Below, in pieces: positions 1-5,609 of a stretch of DNA of 7,165 bases. A program made the position numbers and the translations under genes. Source of the DNA: Nocardioidaceae bacterium (GTDB lineage: Bacteria > Actinomycetota > Actinomycetes > Propionibacteriales > Nocardioidaceae); the NCBI GenBank assembly GCA_020438665.1, contig JAGQUE010000600.1, positions 1 to 7,165 of the forward strand, in the 5' to 3' direction. Below the pieces are notes generated by a model, which was not told the DNA's origin, ran no database searches, and worked only from the letters and a program-made list of their open reading frames with translations. Positions within the stretch are counted from its first letter, which is position 1. The number at the start of each line of letters is the position of its first letter.

Positions 1-104
1 ATGTCGGCCATGCCGCGCTTGACGGGCGTGGTGCCGGTGACGAGGGCCGGGCCGGCGTCGCTGGAGGACGTCGGGGCAGGCGAAGACAGGGACTGTTCAG
101 GCAT
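1..104 (-). CDS. pdxS: Pyridoxal 5'-phosphate synthase lyase subunit PdxS, N-terminal fragment
   Basis: Only the first 34 codons lie in the window; the gene continues past the left edge. Reading the minus strand from ATG at 104 gives a Ser/Pro/Ala-rich leader of about 22 residues followed by TGTTPVKRGMAD. The VKRGMA(D/E) stretch is the conserved start of PdxS (SnzP) proteins, where it precedes the KGGVIMDV strand of the TIM barrel. AGGA at 115-112, 7 nt before the ATG, serves as ribosome binding site. PdxS condenses a pentose 5-phosphate, glyceraldehyde 3-phosphate and ammonia supplied by the PdxT glutaminase into pyridoxal 5'-phosphate in the cytoplasm. It begins 60 nt downstream of pgsA on the same strand, so cotranscription is possible. 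In mycobacteria pdxS also lies a few genes from pgsA, which supports the call. The assignment rests on a short stretch but a distinctive one. Confidence 0.78.
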   Translation of the reverse strand, partial: MPEQSLSSPAPTSSSDAGPALVTGTTPVKRGMAD

Positions 105-164
105 GGATCCATCCTACGGCGAGGGGGCGGAAGCCCGACATTCGTCGAACGCCGGGCGTTTGGG

Positions 165-779
165 TCACGAATCCGCGGCGATCGCCTGCTGGCGAACGAC
201 CCAGATCCGCTGGACGACGGTGACGGTGCTGGCGATGGCGAGGGCCCAGAGGGTGACATAGAGCAGGATCGGGAGCCCGAACATCCCGCTGAAGCCGGTC
301 ATCACCAGGATCGACACGAGCCGGTCGGCCCGCTCGGCGATGCCGACCTTGGCCTCGAAGCCCAGCGCCTCGGCGCGGGCCCGGGCATAGGAGGTCAGCG
401 ACCCCGACACCAGGCAGACGAGGGCCAGCGAGAGATAGAGCATCGAGTCGCCGGGGCCCACGAAATAGACCGCCAGCCCGGCGAACACCGCGGCGTCGCC
501 GACCCGGTCGAGGGTCGAGTCGAGGAAGGCGCCGAACTTGGAGGTGCGGCCCGACTCGCGGGCCATCCAGCCGTCGATCATGTCGCTGAAGACGAAGGCG
601 GTGATGACGAGGACGCCGACCAGCAGCTCCCCGCGGGGGAAGAACCACAGCGCCGCGGCCGAGACGCCGAGCGTGCCGACCAGCGTCACGGCGTCCGGGC
701 TGACGCCGAGCTTGAGCAGCAGGCCGCCGATCGGCTTGGCCAGGATCTTGGTCCAGAAGTCGCGGAATCGTTCCAACAT
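165..779 (-). CDS. pgsA: CDP-alcohol phosphatidyltransferase, probable phosphatidylinositol-phosphate synthase
   Basis: A 204-residue integral membrane enzyme. The complete CDP-alcohol phosphotransferase signature D-x2-D-G-x2-A-R-x8-G-x3-D-x3-D is present at D66, D69, G70, A73, R74, G83, D87 and D91; these acidic residues bind the metal and CDP-diacylglycerol. Hydrophobic segments near residues 30-47, 51-68, 95-107, 112-130, 155-175 and 177-195 fit the six-helix fold. The second half (YARARAEALGF, then IAERADRL, then a C-terminal TVVQR) resembles mycobacterial PgsA1 rather than glycerol-3-phosphate-type PgsA. The likely reaction is therefore CDP-diacylglycerol plus inositol 3-phosphate to phosphatidylinositol phosphate, the precursor of PI and PI mannosides. 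ATG at 779 is the only start after an in-frame stop five codons upstream, but no good ribosome binding site precedes it. It lies 37 nt after the ROK gene and 60 nt before pdxS. A phosphatidylglycerophosphate synthase is the main alternative. Confidence 0.85.
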   Translation of the reverse strand: MLERFRDFWTKILAKPIGGLLLKLGVSPDAVTLVGTLGVSAAALWFFPRGELLVGVLVITAFVFSDMIDGWMARESGRTSKFGAFLDSTLDRVGDAAVFAGLAVYFVGPGDSMLYLSLALVCLVSGSLTSYARARAEALGFEAKVGIAERADRLVSILVMTGFSGMFGLPILLYVTLWALAIASTVTVVQRIWVVRQQAIAADS

Positions 780-816
780 GATGGGGCGAGGCTAGCGGCC
801 CCGGCGCGCGTCGGCG

Positions 817-2076
817 TCAGCCGGTGGCGGGGTGGACGATCGGCCCGGCCGGTAGCGGCGCGAGCTGCCCGACCACCTCGCCCGCGGCGGCACGGCGGAC
901 GACGCTGCCGGGGTCGGCGAGGACGGGCTCGAAGGCCATCTCGGCGGCACCACGCCACGGGGAGTCGGGTCCGAAGGCCGACGCCCGGATGATGACCTCG
1001 CTGCGAGGCGACATCAGCGCCCACCGGTCGAGCACGGAGTTGACCTTCTCCTGGCGGGCCTCCCAGAACGCCGCCAGCGAGCCGCCGAGCAGGATGATCT
1101 CGGGGTTGAAGACGTTGATGACGGCTCGCAGCCCGACGCCGAGCCAGTAGCCGACCTCGTCGAGGGCGTCGGAGGCGCGCTTCTCCCCCGCGTTGGCGGC
1201 CGCGATGACCTCGGCGACGCCGAGTGGGCCGCCGCCGGGGAGCCGGCCGGCGCTGACCAGGAGGTGGTTCTCACCGACCTTCATCTCCCAGCAGCCGACG
1301 TTGCCGCATCGGCACTTGTCCACGCTGCTGTTGTCGACGAGCAGGTGGCCGACCTCGCCGGCATAGCCGCGGGAGCCGGTCAGCGGCGCGCCGCGCACGA
1401 GGAAGCCACCACCGATGCCGACCGAGCCGCTGAGATAGGCGACGTCGTAGTGGCCGACGGCGGCGCCGCGGATGTGCTCGGCGAGGGCACCGAGGTTGGC
1501 GTCGTTGCCGGTGCTGACCGGTCGGCCGAGCCGCTTGGCGAGCAGCTCGGTGAAGGGCTCCTCGATCCAGCCGAGGTTGGGGGCGAAGCGGACCAGGCCG
1601 TCGGAGGTGCGGACGGCACCCGGCACCGAGGCGCCGATCCCGAGGCAGCGCAGGTCGGGCCGAGACAGGACGTCCTCGACCATCTGGGCGACCGACTCGA
1701 TGACGTGCTCGACGTCGTGCTCACCCCGATGGTGGGCGCGCTGGCGGCGTTCGAGGACCTCACCACCCAGGGCGACGAGGGCGACGACGATGCGGTCGAC
1801 CCCGATGTCGATGCCGACCACGGCGTTGTCCCGGCGCGGCTCGACCACGTGGGAGGGCCGCCCCGACCGACCAGCCACGGCCGGCATGCTCTGGGTGATG
1901 AGCCCCAGCTCCTCCAGGGAGGAGACCAGGTCGCCGATCGTGCTGCGGTTGAGCCCGAGCTCACGGGTGAGCTGGGCCCGGCTGGTCGGCCCGGACACGT
2001 GGACCCGGGAGAGGAGCTGGCTCAGGTTGTTGCGGCGCAGCTCCTCCTGCCCGATGCCCGACTTTGGCTTGGGCAA
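817..2076 (-). CDS. xylR: ROK-family transcriptional repressor, probable xylose regulator XylR
   Basis: 419 residues, the usual size for a ROK repressor. Residues about 12-75 form a winged helix-turn-helix; TSRAQLTRELGLNRSTIGDL (31-50) carries the recognition helix. Residues about 85-390 are the ROK sugar-kinase-like domain. It has the sugar-site residues N191-D192 in TGNDANLGALAEH, E241 and H244 in GEVGH, and the ROK zinc motif C255-x-C257-G-x2-G-C262-x-E264. The kinase phosphate loop is degenerate (DIGVDR at 90-95), as expected for a regulator. The start is TTG at 2076, 4 nt after the xylH stop. AGGA lies only 2 nt before the TTG, which is close, but no ATG or GTG start fits better ahead of the conserved RRNNLSQLL segment. 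As last gene of the xylFGH operon it would autoregulate, releasing DNA when xylose binds. Family membership is secure; the xylose effector is inferred from neighbours. Confidence 0.9.
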   Translation of the reverse strand: MPKPKSGIGQEELRRNNLSQLLSRVHVSGPTSRAQLTRELGLNRSTIGDLVSSLEELGLITQSMPAVAGRSGRPSHVVEPRRDNAVVGIDIGVDRIVVALVALGGEVLERRQRAHHRGEHDVEHVIESVAQMVEDVLSRPDLRCLGIGASVPGAVRTSDGLVRFAPNLGWIEEPFTELLAKRLGRPVSTGNDANLGALAEHIRGAAVGHYDVAYLSGSVGIGGGFLVRGAPLTGSRGYAGEVGHLLVDNSSVDKCRCGNVGCWEMKVGENHLLVSAGRLPGGGPLGVAEVIAAANAGEKRASDALDEVGYWLGVGLRAVINVFNPEIILLGGSLAAFWEARQEKVNSVLDRWALMSPRSEVIIRASAFGPDSPWRGAAEMAFEPVLADPGSVVRRAAAGEVVGQLAPLPAGPIVHPATG

Positions 2077-2080
2077 GGTC

Positions 2081-3337
2081 CTAAGCCCTGCCTGATGCCG
2101 CCGCTTGTCGCCGGCTGATGGCGTCGACGCTCGCGGCGATGAGGAGGACCAGCCCCGTGATCATGTAGACGTTGCCGGTGGGTTGACGCATGAGCCCCAT
2201 GCCGTTGTCGATGACCGCGATCACCAGACCACCGACGACGGCGTCGCTCACCCGGCCCTTGCCGCCGAACAGGCTGGTGCCGCCGATGACCGCGGCGCCG
2301 ACGGCGTAGAGCAGGGTCGCGTTGCCACCGGTGGTCGGCGACACCGAGTTGTTGCGGCTGGCGATCAGGATGCCGGCCAGCGCCGCCATAGAGGAGCTCA
2401 TGATGAAGCAGGAGAGCTTGACCCAGGCGACGTTGATGCCGGACCGGCGGGCCGCCTCGGCGTTGCCGCCGACGGCGTAGATGTGTCGGCCCCAGGCGGT
2501 GCGGTTCAGCACATAGGTGAGCACGACGAGCAGGCCCACGATGATGGCCAGCACGATCGGCACGCCCTTGATGGACTTCAGGGTCGGGTTGGGGCCGCGC
2601 TCGATGGACAGGTAGAGCACGACCAGGAGGACGAACACCGAGAGCGCACCGGTCTTGAGGCTCCACAGCAGCACCGACTGGCTGCTCAGGCCGGCCTTGC
2701 GGCGGCGGTGGTTGGTCCGCCACGTGATGGCGGCGAAGGCCACCAGCCCCACCACGGTCCCGGCCCAGCCGAGCCACAGCGGCATCGAGTTGTTGTTGAG
2801 GGCCAGGATGACCTCGTTGCGGTAGGGGATGGTGCCCCCCTCACCGATCATCACGAGCAGCACGCCTTGGAGACCGAGGAAGAACGCCAGGGAGACGACG
2901 AAGGACGGGATCCCCAGTCGGGACACCAGCAGACCGATCACGGTGCCGATCACGGCGCCGGTGATCAGACCGGCCACCAGGGACGTCCCCCACGGCCAGC
3001 CGTGGCGGGTCATCACGATGCCCATGACGGCGGCGGCGGTGCCGCCGGTGAAGCCGGCCGAGAGGTCGATCTCGCCCAGCAGCAGCACGAAGATCAGGCC
3101 CATCGACAGCACGACGATGCCGGCCGACTGGTTGATCAGGTTGGCGAAGTTGAAGGCGGAGGTGAAGCTGTTCGGCCGGAGCGAGGAGAACACGATGACC
3201 AGGACCACGAGGCCCAGGATCGCCGGCAGGGAGCCGATCTCACCGCCCCGGACCCGGGCGATGTAGCCGCGGACGATGTCTGCGAAGGAGCCGCCCGACG
3301 GCTCGACGGCCATGGGGACCTTCTCTGTCGTCGACAT
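2081..3337 (-). CDS. xylH: Xylose ABC transporter permease XylH
   Basis: 418 residues of strongly hydrophobic sequence, the permease type shared by XylH and RbsC (BPD_transp_2 family). About ten to twelve membrane segments are visible, for example near 36-52, 73-90, 118-139, 144-165, 188-206, 228-244, 259-277, 305-327, 342-354, 364-380 and 390-404. Family hallmarks are LLLGEIDLSAG (85-95), the cytoplasmic ATPase-docking loop GRHIYAVGGNAEAARRSGI (283-301), and GGTSLFGGKG (352-361). A basic loop near 207-216 (TNHRRRKAG) separates the two halves. The protein forms the membrane channel, probably as a homodimer, and couples with XylG. ATG at 3337 follows the xylG stop by 1 nt (TGA-C-ATG), with GAGGTGG 6 nt upstream inside the end of xylG, so translation is probably coupled. 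The length is a little above the E. coli protein. Xylose specificity comes from the xylF and xylB context. Confidence 0.92.
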   Translation of the reverse strand: MSTTEKVPMAVEPSGGSFADIVRGYIARVRGGEIGSLPAILGLVVLVIVFSSLRPNSFTSAFNFANLINQSAGIVVLSMGLIFVLLLGEIDLSAGFTGGTAAAVMGIVMTRHGWPWGTSLVAGLITGAVIGTVIGLLVSRLGIPSFVVSLAFFLGLQGVLLVMIGEGGTIPYRNEVILALNNNSMPLWLGWAGTVVGLVAFAAITWRTNHRRRKAGLSSQSVLLWSLKTGALSVFVLLVVLYLSIERGPNPTLKSIKGVPIVLAIIVGLLVVLTYVLNRTAWGRHIYAVGGNAEAARRSGINVAWVKLSCFIMSSSMAALAGILIASRNNSVSPTTGGNATLLYAVGAAVIGGTSLFGGKGRVSDAVVGGLVIAVIDNGMGLMRQPTGNVYMITGLVLLIAASVDAISRRQAAASGRA

Positions 3338-3338
3338 G

Positions 3339-4151
3339 TCAGTCCACCTCGCTGTCGTCGCGGCGTCCGATGTCGCCGGAGCGGCCGCCGGTGATGAGCT
3401 CGACCACCTGGTTGGACGTCACGTCGGTCTTCTGGACCTGGGCCACCATCTCGCCGAGATAGAGCACGGCGATGTCGTCGGCGACCTCGAAGACGTCGTT
3501 GAGGTTGTGGCTGATGAGGATCACGCCGAGGTTGGCGTCGGCCAGCCGGCGGACCAGCCGGAGCACCTGCTCGGTCTGCGCGACGCCGAGGGCCGCCGTC
3601 GGCTCGTCGAGGATGACCAGCTTGGAGTTCCACAGCACGGCGCGGGCGATGGCGACGGTCTGGCGCTGGCCACCGGAGAGGGAGGCCACGGGCGTGCGGA
3701 CCGACTGGAGGGTCCGCACCGAGAGCCCGTCGAGGGTCTCGCGGGCTCGTGCCTCCATGGCGTCCTCGTTGAGCATCGCCGCGGCGCCGAGCTCACGGCC
3801 GAGGAACATGTTGTGGACCACGTCGAGGTTGTCGCACAGCGCGAGGTCCTGATAGACGACCTCGATGCCGAGGGCGTTGGCCTCGCGGGGTCCGTGGACC
3901 TTGACGGGCCGTCCTTCGAAGACGTACTCGCCGGCGTCGAAGGCGTGGATGCCGGCGATGCCCTTGATCAGGGTGCTCTTGCCGGCTCCGTTGTCGCCGA
4001 CCAGAGCGGTGACCTGGCCGCGGCGTACGTCGAGGTCGACGCCCCGCAGGACATCCACCGCGCCGAAGCTCTTCTGGATGCCGCGCAGGCTGAGGATGGG
4101 TTCGGAAGCGGCGCCGCTCGCGGACGCCGGGTCGAGAGTTTGAGCCGTCAT
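3339..4151 (-). CDS. xylG: Xylose ABC transporter ATP-binding protein XylG, single-domain type
   Basis: 270 residues with one complete ABC ATPase domain: Walker A GDNGAGKST (52-60), Q-loop Q101 in VVYQDLAL, signature LSGGQRQ (158-164), Walker B LVILDEPTAA (178-187, E183 catalytic) and switch histidine H215 in LISHN. It hydrolyses ATP on the cytoplasmic side to drive xylose import through XylH. E. coli XylG and RbsA are about 500 residues with two fused ATPase domains. This one has a single domain, so two copies would have to assemble. No second domain remnant lies downstream, because the stop abuts xylH, so it is not a truncated long form. An N-terminal tail of about 17 residues rich in Ala/Ser precedes the domain. 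ATG at 4151 has GGGGAG 3 nt upstream. The gene lies 167 nt after xylF, across a hairpin. Confidence 0.92.
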   Translation of the reverse strand: MTAQTLDPASASGAASEPILSLRGIQKSFGAVDVLRGVDLDVRRGQVTALVGDNGAGKSTLIKGIAGIHAFDAGEYVFEGRPVKVHGPREANALGIEVVYQDLALCDNLDVVHNMFLGRELGAAAMLNEDAMEARARETLDGLSVRTLQSVRTPVASLSGGQRQTVAIARAVLWNSKLVILDEPTAALGVAQTEQVLRLVRRLADANLGVILISHNLNDVFEVADDIAVLYLGEMVAQVQKTDVTSNQVVELITGGRSGDIGRRDDSEVD

Positions 4152-4236
4152 GGTCTCCCCTTGTCGGAGGTGGGTTCCGGATGACGCTGACGCGGCGGGT
4201 GCGCCATGGCAAGGGCACCGGCGTCGCGGCTGGGCG

Positions 4237-4267
4237 GGCCCGGCCGGTCACGAGGACCGACCGGGCC
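4237..4267 (-). promoter_or_regulatory. Intercistronic hairpin between xylF and xylG
   Basis: Arms 4237-4249 and 4255-4267 are complementary over 13 bp with a 5-nt loop. The only imperfection is C4244 opposite A4260 on the plus strand, which becomes a G-U wobble in the minus-strand transcript. The stem is therefore better in the direction in which the operon is read. No U-tract follows, so a strict intrinsic terminator is unlikely. In binding-protein transporter operons such hairpins often stabilise the upstream mRNA or attenuate downstream expression, giving more binding protein than permease. That role is inferred here. Confidence 0.6.
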
Positions 4268-4299
4268 GCACCTCAGGGTTGAGATGCCCAGGGAGCGAA

Positions 4300-4313
4300 C
4301 GCCCCCACGGGCG
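4300..4313 (-). promoter_or_regulatory. Small hairpin just after the xylF stop
   Basis: CGCCC (4300-4304) pairs with GGGCG (4309-4313) across a 4-nt loop, five nucleotides past the xylF TAA. The stem is only 5 bp and has no U-tract, so it could form by chance in GC-rich DNA. It may add to the stronger hairpin further along the same spacer in protecting the xylF message. Confidence 0.25.
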
Positions 4314-4318
4314 GTGTC

Positions 4319-5449
4319 TTACTGAACGCCGAACTTCGTGCAGGCCTTGGCGACCGGGCCGGCGCAGACGTCGGCGGCGGACTGGAAGCCGTCGGCGATG
4401 ACGTCCTTGACGGTGTCCTGAGTGATCCACACCGGAGTGGCGAGCACGGACGGGACGTCCTCACCGGTCACCGAGTCGTTGACCGTGCCGGTGACGAGCG
4501 CGTCAGCGGCGGCCGTGTCGCCCTGGATCAGCGCGATGGCGAGCTTGGATGCGGCGTCGGCCTCGAGGTTGGTGTCCTTGTAGACGGTGCCGGCCTGGTA
4601 GCCGAGCAGGATGTTCTGCAGGCCCTCGACCGAGGCGTCCTGACCGGTGACGGGGACCTTGCCCGCAACACCGGCGGCCTTGAGGCGAGCGATCACGCCG
4701 CCGGCCATGGTGTCGTTGGCCGTGATGGCGCCGTCGATCTTGCCACCGTTGTCGGTGTACATCTGCTCGAACACGTTGCCGGCCTTGGTGGCGTCCCACT
4801 CACCGCTCTGGTCACCCACGAGGGTGTAGTCGCCGGAGTCGATCTTGGGCTTCAGCGCCTCTTCGTAGCCCTGCTTGAAGAGCGTCGCGTTGTTGTCGGT
4901 GGCCGCACCGTTGACATAGACGATGTTGGCCTTGGTCTTGCCCTCGGCGTCGAGCGCCGCGATGAGGCCCTCGCCCTGCAGCGCGCCGACCTTGACGTTG
5001 TCGAACGACACGTAGTAGGACGCGCCGCCGCCCAGGGTCAGCCGGTCGTAGTCGATGCTCTGGACACCGGCGTCGGAGGCCTTCTTGAGGCAGGCGGCGC
5101 CCGAGTCGGAGTCGAGGTTGACGATCATGAGGACCTTGACGCCCTCACCGATCATCTGGTCGCACAGCTGGCCGAACTTGGCGGTGTCGCCCTGTGCGTT
5201 CTGGATGTCATACGTGACGCCCGCGGCGTCGAAGGCGGCCGACAGGCTGGGCTTGTCGTTGGCCTCCCAGCGCGGCGAGGTGGTGGCGTCGGGGAGGATC
5301 ACGCCGATCTGGGTGCCGCTGCTGCCGGTGTCGCCACCGCTGCCGTTGCCACCGTTGTCGTCGTTGCCACCGCAGGCAGCGGTGCCGGCCGCGATGAGCC
5401 CGATCACCGCCAAGGAAGCGAACCGCTTCATGCCCTTGCTCCTGACCAT
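4319..5449 (-). CDS. xylF: D-xylose-binding lipoprotein XylF
   Basis: 376 residues from ATG 5449. A lipoprotein signal peptide is clear: basic MVRSKGMKRF, hydrophobic ASLAVIGLIAAGTAA, then lipid-attachment C26, followed by a Gly/Asn/Ser/Asp linker to about residue 45. The rest is a periplasmic-binding-protein type I fold that follows E. coli XylF closely: SPRWEAND (58-65), DYDRL (133-137), YYVSFDNVKVG (145-155), DNNATLFKQG (185-194), VGDQ (211-214), W218, ANDTMAGG (244-251), TGQDA (268-272), TVYK (288-291) and ATPVWIT (337-343). D135, R136, N187, W218, N245, D246, D271 and K291 sit where xylose-contacting residues are expected. It captures xylose outside the membrane for XylGH. Start choice: GGAGG at 5462-5458 is 8 nt before ATG 5449; ATG 5431 also has AGGAG at a good distance and is possible. 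An upstream ATG at 5464 has no ribosome binding site. Beyond C26 it has C96, C120, C363 and C370. Confidence 0.95.
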   Translation of the reverse strand: MVRSKGMKRFASLAVIGLIAAGTAACGGNDDNGGNGSGGDTGSSGTQIGVILPDATTSPRWEANDKPSLSAAFDAAGVTYDIQNAQGDTAKFGQLCDQMIGEGVKVLMIVNLDSDSGAACLKKASDAGVQSIDYDRLTLGGGASYYVSFDNVKVGALQGEGLIAALDAEGKTKANIVYVNGAATDNNATLFKQGYEEALKPKIDSGDYTLVGDQSGEWDATKAGNVFEQMYTDNGGKIDGAITANDTMAGGVIARLKAAGVAGKVPVTGQDASVEGLQNILLGYQAGTVYKDTNLEADAASKLAIALIQGDTAAADALVTGTVNDSVTGEDVPSVLATPVWITQDTVKDVIADGFQSAADVCAGPVAKACTKFGVQ

Positions 5450-5480
5450 TTGTTCGACCTCCATGGACCGAGTCTTGTGA

Positions 5481-5496
5481 TGTGACAGCCATCACG
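5481..5496. promoter_or_regulatory. CRP/GlxR-like binding site
   Basis: TGTGACAGCCATCACG matches the cAMP-receptor-type consensus TGTGA-N6-TCACA at nine of ten fixed positions. It is nested in a second inverted repeat, GTGAT-N9-ATCAC (5477-5495). It lies in the xylF-xylB divergent region, 32 nt upstream of the xylF start. Actinobacteria use GlxR or other Crp-type regulators on sugar uptake genes, so carbon catabolite control is the likely meaning. It would fall just downstream of the candidate xylF promoter, which suggests repression at xylF; activation from a different start point is also possible. Confidence 0.55.
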
Positions 5497-5502
5497 GTGT
5501 AT

Positions 5503-5517
5503 GTTGTGACCGACAAC
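5503..5517. promoter_or_regulatory. Inverted repeat, candidate XylR operator at the xylF promoter
   Basis: GTTGT (5503-5507) and ACAAC (5513-5517) form a perfect inverted repeat around GACCG. ROK xylose repressors bind inverted repeats whose inner half-sites are TTTGTT/AACAAA-like, so TTGT/ACAA arms are reasonable. It overlaps the candidate xylF -10 element and start point, an effective position for a repressor. That XylR binds here is inferred. Confidence 0.45.
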
Positions 5518-5544
5518 TTAGTAACCCCAGAACACCGGATGCAA
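5515..5544 (-). promoter_or_regulatory. xylF: Candidate xylF promoter
   Basis: On the minus strand, TTGCAT (5544-5539) and TAAGTT (5520-5515) are separated by 18 nt, a fair fit to the TTGnnn and TAnnnT pattern of actinobacterial housekeeping promoters. Transcription would begin near 5508, leaving a leader of about 60 nt before ATG 5449. The hexamers are weak matches, so this is tentative. Confidence 0.3.
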
Positions 5545-5560
5545 GGGTCTGTGACCAAGT

Positions 5561-5583
5561 ATTTGTTGTTTGACCTAACGAAT
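5561..5583. promoter_or_regulatory. Imperfect inverted repeat, candidate XylR operator at the xylB promoter
   Basis: ATTTGTT (5561-5567) and AACGAAT (5577-5583) are complementary with one mismatch, across a 9-nt spacer. The block shares a GTTGT followed by GACC core with the repeat at 5503-5517 (GTTGT-TT-GACC here, GTTGT-GACC there). It overlaps the candidate xylB -35 region, so one repressor could cover both divergent promoters. The half-site spacing differs between the two repeats, which lowers confidence. Confidence 0.35.
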
Positions 5584-5590
5584 TGATAAC
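5563..5590 (+). promoter_or_regulatory. xylB: Candidate xylB promoter
   Basis: TTGTTG (5563-5568) and GATAAC (5585-5590) are spaced by 16 nt in the most AT-rich part of the intergenic region. Transcription would begin near 5597, giving a short leader of about 13 nt that still includes the GAGG ribosome binding site at 5601-5604. Both hexamers are approximate. Confidence 0.35.
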
Positions 5591-5609
5591 GGTCGGGAAC
5601 GAGGCGCTG

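Noticed and set aside
148..160. AACGCC-G-GGCGTT palindrome just after the pgsA stop
   Set aside because: As a hairpin only about 4 bp with a 5-nt loop can form and no T-run follows, too weak for a terminator; it may be chance in GC-rich sequence.
1..261. Plus-strand open frame of 86 codons at the left edge
   Set aside because: It overlaps the start of pdxS and the end of pgsA in antisense and shows no family features; the minus-strand reading gives a conserved PdxS start.
1264..2118. Plus-strand open frame of 284 codons opposite the ROK gene
   Set aside because: Low-complexity Ala/Asp/Gly/Val composition and no recognisable motif; it is the antisense shadow of the ROK regulator.
2105..3394. 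Long plus-strand open frame of 429 codons opposite xylH
   Set aside because: Its translation is a monotonous Asp/Gly/His/Gln-rich sequence without domains, and it exactly shadows the well-supported xylH gene. Long antisense frames are expected in high-GC DNA.
3276..4184. Plus-strand open frame of 302 codons opposite xylG
   Set aside because: It mirrors xylG codons, has no domain, and spans the xylG/xylH junction, which argues against a real gene.
5335..5375. Repeated GCCACCG-like units
   Set aside because: They encode the Gly/Asn/Asp/Ser linker after the XylF lipid-attachment cysteine, so protein composition explains the repetition.
5583..5609. Nine-codon N-terminal extension of xylB from TTG 5583
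   Set aside because: A ribosome binding site and the conserved kinase start point to ATG 5610, and the extension overlaps the candidate promoter -10 element.
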